NCBI GenBank assembly: GCA_003265685.1
Contig: QJOU01000079.1
Location: forward strand, 1 to 45,888
From: Piscinibacter caeni
GTDB taxonomy: Bacteria > Pseudomonadota > Gammaproteobacteria > Burkholderiales > Burkholderiaceae_C
DNA: 45,888 nucleotides
Reading direction: 5' to 3'
Below are positions 42,664-45,888 of this stretch, in pieces. A model generated the notes under the pieces. The model was given only the letters and a program-made list of their open reading frames with translations. It was not told the DNA's origin and searched no databases. Made by a program: the position numbers and the translations under genes. The first letter of the stretch is position 1; every line of letters begins with the position of its first letter.

Positions 42664-45327
42664 ATGAGCGTACGCAACCTCGAACAGCTGTTCCGCCCGC
42701 GATCGATCGCCGTCATCGGCGCGTCCGACCGGCCCTTCAGCCTCGGCGCGCTGGTGATGCGCAACCTGCAGTCCGCCGGCTTCGACGGTCCGGTCTGGCC
42801 GGTCAACCTGCGCCATGCGGAAGTGGCCGGGCGCCCGGCCTACGCCGACGTGGCCGCGCTGCCCGAGGCGCCCGACCTGGCGGTGCTGTGCACACCCGCT
42901 GCCACGGTGCCCGGGCTGATCGAGCAGCTCGGCCGCAAGGGCAACCGGGCCGCGATCGTGCTGACCGCCGGGCTGAAGGCCCCGAACGGCGACGGCCGCA
43001 GCCTCGAGCAGGCCATGCTCGACGCGGCGCGGCCGCACCTGCTGCGCCTGCTCGGCCCCAACTGCCTGGGCACGCTGGTGCCGGGCGCCAAGCTGAACGC
43101 GAGCTTCGCCCACACCAACGCGATGCCGGGGCGGCTCGCCTTCGTGTCGCAGTCGGGCGCGCTGGCCACCGCGCTGCTGGACTGGGCCAACTCCAACACC
43201 ATCGGCTTCTCGCACTTCGTCTCGCTGGGCGACAGCGCCGACGTCGACGTCGGCGACCTGCTCGACTACCTCGCCAGCGACCCCGACACCGGCGCGCTGC
43301 TGCTCTACCTCGAGTCGGTGAAGCAGGCGCGCAAGTTCATGTCGGCGGCGCGCGCGGCCTCGCGCAACAAGCCGGTCATCGTGGTCAAGTCGGGCCGTGC
43401 GCCGGAGGGGGCCAAGGCGGCCGCCTCGCACACCGGCGCACTGGCTGGCTCCGACGACGTGTTCGATGCCGCGGTGCGCCGCGCCGGCATGCTGCGCGTG
43501 GCGACGCTGGACAACCTGTTCGACGCCGCCGAGACGCTGGCGCGCGCGCGCCGCCTGCACGGCGACCGGCTGGTGATCGTCACCAACGGCGGCGGCGCCG
43601 GCGTGCTGGCGGCCGATGCGCTGGCGCTGTCGGGCGGCCGGCTCGCCACGCTCTCCGAGGCCACGCTGGCGGCGCTCGACGCGGTGCTGCCGGCGACCTG
43701 GTCGCGCGGCAACCCGGTCGACCTGATCGGCGACGCCCCCACCGACCGCTACACCGCCGCGCTGCAGGTGCTGCTGGCCGCACCCGAGCTCGACGCGGTG
43801 CTGTTCATGCATGCGCCGACCGCGGTGGTGCCCAGCCGCGACATCGCCCAGGCGGTCGTGCCGCTGCTGGCCGCGCCGGGCAAGCCGGTGCTGGCCTGCT
43901 GGATGGGCGCGGACGTGGTGCACGACGCCGCCGAGCTGACCGCCCGCGCCGGCGTGCCGACCTACGCCACGCCCGAGCGCGCGGTGGCTGCCTTCGTGCA
44001 CATGGTGCAGTACCGGCGCAACCGCGAGGCGCTGCTGCAGACGCCGCGCGCCGCACCCGGTTTCGCGTACCACCCCGCCGAGGCGCGCGCGCTGCTGCAG
44101 CGCGTGCTGGCCGACGGGCGCGAGATGCTCGACGAGTTCGAGGCCAAGGCGCTGCTGGCCGCCTACGGCGTGCCGGTGGTGGAGACGCGCCGCGTGCCCG
44201 ACGTCGAGGCCGCCGTCGCGGCGGCCGAGGCGATCGGCTACCCGGTGGTGATCAAGATCGTCTCGCCGCAGATCTCGCACAAGTCCGACGTCGGCGGCGT
44301 GGAGCTCGACCTGCCCGACGCCGCCGCGGTGCGCGATGCGGCGCGGGCGATGGCCGCGCGGGTGCACACGCTGCGCCCGGACGCGCAGCTCGAGGGCTTC
44401 ACCGTGCAGGCGATGGTGCGCCGCCTGCACGCGCACGAGCTGATCGTCGGCGTCGCCAGCGACCCGGTGTTCGGCCCGGTGCTGCTGTTCGGCCAGGGCG
44501 GCACCGCGGTCGAGGTGCTGAAGGACCGCGCGATGGCCCTGCCGCCGCTGAACAGCGTGCTGGCGCACGACCTGATCGCGCGCACCCGCGTCGCCGCGCT
44601 GCTGGCCGGCTACCGCGACCGCGCGGCGGTCGACCGCGAGGCGCTGGCCGACAGCCTGCTGCGCGTCTCGCAGATGGTGTGCGACCTGCCCGAGCTGCTC
44701 GAGCTCGACATCAACCCGCTGCTGGCCGACGAGCGCGGCGTGATCGCGCTGGACGCACGCGTCAAGGTGCGCGCCACCACCGCGCGGCCCGGCGAGCACC
44801 TGGCCATCCTGCCCTACCCGGGCGAGCACGAGCAGGCCATCGAGGTCGACGGCCGCAGCGTGCAGCTGCGCCCGATCCGGCCCGAGGACGAGGCGCGCCT
44901 GCAGTCCTTCTACGCCCACGCCACGCCGGCCGACATGCGGCTGCGATTCTTCTTCACGCGCCGCGAGGTGCCGCATTCCGAGCTGGCGCGCTACAGCCAG
45001 ATCGACTACGACCGCGAGATGACCTTCGTCGCGGTGCTGCCCGGCGACGGCGACGACACCCTGCTCGGCGAGGCACGCGCGGTGTGCGACCCCGACGGCC
45101 GGCACGCCGAGTTCGCGGTGCAGGTGCGCACCGGCTGGCAGCGCCGCGGCCTCGGCCGCGCGCTGCTCGACAAGCTGCTGGCCTACCTGCGCCAGCGCGG
45201 CGTGCGCGAGGTCCACGGCGAGTGCCTGCCCGAGAACCCCGGCATGGCCGCGCTGGCCCGGCATGCCGGCTTCAGGCTGGCGCCGGCGCAGTCCGGCCTG
45301 GTCGAGCTGCACCGCTCGCTCGACTGA
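42664..45327 (+). CDS. Pat-type ADP-forming acyl-CoA synthetase / GNAT acetyltransferase
   Basis: 887 residues: CoA-binding and ligase domains (about 1-460), ATP-grasp (about 480-690; VIKIVSPQISHKSDVGG) and GNAT (about 720-887; GWQRRGLGRALL). His256 in SHTGALAGSD is at the place of the phospho-His of active NDP-forming acetyl-CoA synthetases. This architecture is that of protein lysine acetyltransferases Pat/PatZ that tune acetyl-CoA synthetase. The start lies 4 bp after phaC, indicating coupling. Confidence 0.87.
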   Translation: MSVRNLEQLFRPRSIAVIGASDRPFSLGALVMRNLQSAGFDGPVWPVNLRHAEVAGRPAYADVAALPEAPDLAVLCTPAATVPGLIEQLGRKGNRAAIVLTAGLKAPNGDGRSLEQAMLDAARPHLLRLLGPNCLGTLVPGAKLNASFAHTNAMPGRLAFVSQSGALATALLDWANSNTIGFSHFVSLGDSADVDVGDLLDYLASDPDTGALLLYLESVKQARKFMSAARAASRNKPVIVVKSGRAPEGAKAAASHTGALAGSDDVFDAAVRRAGMLRVATLDNLFDAAETLARARRLHGDRLVIVTNGGGAGVLAADALALSGGRLATLSEATLAALDAVLPATWSRGNPVDLIGDAPTDRYTAALQVLLAAPELDAVLFMHAPTAVVPSRDIAQAVVPLLAAPGKPVLACWMGADVVHDAAELTARAGVPTYATPERAVAAFVHMVQYRRNREALLQTPRAAPGFAYHPAEARALLQRVLADGREMLDEFEAKALLAAYGVPVVETRRVPDVEAAVAAAEAIGYPVVIKIVSPQISHKSDVGGVELDLPDAAAVRDAARAMAARVHTLRPDAQLEGFTVQAMVRRLHAHELIVGVASDPVFGPVLLFGQGGTAVEVLKDRAMALPPLNSVLAHDLIARTRVAALLAGYRDRAAVDREALADSLLRVSQMVCDLPELLELDINPLLADERGVIALDARVKVRATTARPGEHLAILPYPGEHEQAIEVDGRSVQLRPIRPEDEARLQSFYAHATPADMRLRFFFTRREVPHSELARYSQIDYDREMTFVAVLPGDGDDTLLGEARAVCDPDGRHAEFAVQVRTGWQRRGLGRALLDKLLAYLRQRGVREVHGECLPENPGMAALARHAGFRLAPAQSGLVELHRSLD

Positions 45328-45392
45328 CGGGCATTCGGGGCCGCTTGCGCGACCTCAATCGGGCGCCGCCCCGAGCGCCTAAAGTCAAGTCG

Positions 45393-45888
45393 ATGGAGAT
45401 TGCCGCGCCCGACCGTACGCTGCTCGAGGGGCTGTGCCGCGCCCTGTCCGCCGGCGGCACGCCGGTCGAGCTGATCGAGACCCACATCTCCTGGGTGCTG
45501 CTGGCCGGCGACGATGCCTGGAAACTGAAGAAGCCGGTGGCGCTCGGCTTCGTGGACTTCTCCAGCGTGGCGGCACGCCGCCACGCCTGCGAGGAGGAGC
45601 TGCGCCTGAACCGGCGCCTCGCGCCGGCGCTCTACCTGGGGGTCGTGCCGGTCACCGGCACGCCGGCCGCGCCGCGGCTCGGCGGCCGCGGCGCGGTGCT
45701 CGACCATGTGCTGCACATGCGGCGCTTCCCGGCCGGCGCGCTGCTGTCCGAGCGGCTCGCGGCCGGCACCCTGCAGGCCGAGGAGATCGACCGCCTGGCC
45801 GAGCGCATTGCCGCCTTCCACGAGGCGGCGCCGGCCGCGCCGCCCGACGGCGCCTGGGGCACGCCCGCCGCCGTGGCCGCCGCCACGC
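45393..45888 (+). CDS. Phosphotransferase/AAA-ATPase-type protein (partial)
   Basis: The first 165 residues; the gene continues past the window. WVLLAGDDAWKLKKPVALGFVDFS and the nearby CEEELRLNRRLAPALYLGV are the N-terminal signature of proteins annotated as aminoglycoside-phosphotransferase-like kinase plus ATPase. Substrate unknown. Start ATG is chosen by family length; the ribosome site is weak. Confidence 0.75.
   Translation, partial: MEIAAPDRTLLEGLCRALSAGGTPVELIETHISWVLLAGDDAWKLKKPVALGFVDFSSVAARRHACEEELRLNRRLAPALYLGVVPVTGTPAAPRLGGRGAVLDHVLHMRRFPAGALLSERLAAGTLQAEEIDRLAERIAAFHEAAPAAPPDGAWGTPAAVAAAT

Noticed and set aside
42646-45312. 888-residue minus-strand frame
   Set aside because: Antisense of the Pat-like gene, composed of low-complexity Arg/Gln/His/Val repeats from high-GC codon structure.

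Overview
The window is very GC-rich and its gene content points to a beta-proteobacterium of the order Burkholderiales, probably the Rubrivivax/Leptothrix/Methylibium-like group (inference). The supporting markers are a LexA-controlled imuA-imuB cassette, a class I-type PHA synthase, a rubrerythrin/Fe-S protein/DUF3501 operon and a B12-binding-domain protein resembling AerR/PpaA. Coding density is high. No IS element, prophage, CRISPR array or rRNA gene was found. One tRNA gene, tRNA-Ala(CGC), is present.

Region 1 (1-3.2 kb): SOS mutasome genes imuA and partial imuB on the minus strand, divergent from a MarR-GNAT fusion regulator and a YchJ-family protein, then a small membrane protein. Region 2 (3.3-11.4 kb): a four-gene 2-oxoacid:ferredoxin oxidoreductase operon (gamma, alpha, beta, then a GltD-like flavoprotein fused to a ferredoxin domain). 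Next come rarD and an oxidative-stress-type operon (rubrerythrin, CCG-type Fe-S protein, DUF3501) whose upstream region carries a perfect Fur-box palindrome. Region 3 (11.4-23.5 kb): mostly single metabolic and regulatory genes: an arylformamidase-like hydrolase, tRNA-Ala, an EamA permease, a B12-binding protein, a BNR-propeller/MoaD-like pair, a methylmalonyl-CoA decarboxylase-like protein and a dienelactone hydrolase. It also holds an unusual pair, a 1011-residue Ala-rich coil ending in an HExxH peptidase domain followed by a CpXC-domain protein.

Region 4 (23.5-40.6 kb) is the most interesting part: one uninterrupted minus-strand array of 17 genes with no gap above 46 bp and many stop/start overlaps. 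In transcription order it encodes ApbE (flavin transferase), a tri-haem beta-propeller lipoprotein with a hydrazine-synthase-alpha-like segment, a lipoprotein with a CX4CH motif, two outer-membrane barrels, TlpA, DUF4266, DUF3570, an exported protein, three TPR proteins, a small exported protein, ExbB, two ExbD proteins and a TonB-like AgmX/PglI protein. It reads as a single envelope-spanning apparatus combining haem, flavin or thiol chemistry with a proton-motive-force-driven ExbBD motor. A perfect hairpin follows the last gene.

Region 5 (40.9 kb to the end): PHA synthase phaC directly coupled to a Pat-type ADP-forming acyl-CoA synthetase/GNAT fusion, then a truncated phosphotransferase/ATPase gene. 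Family assignments rest on reading motifs by eye. No database search was possible.
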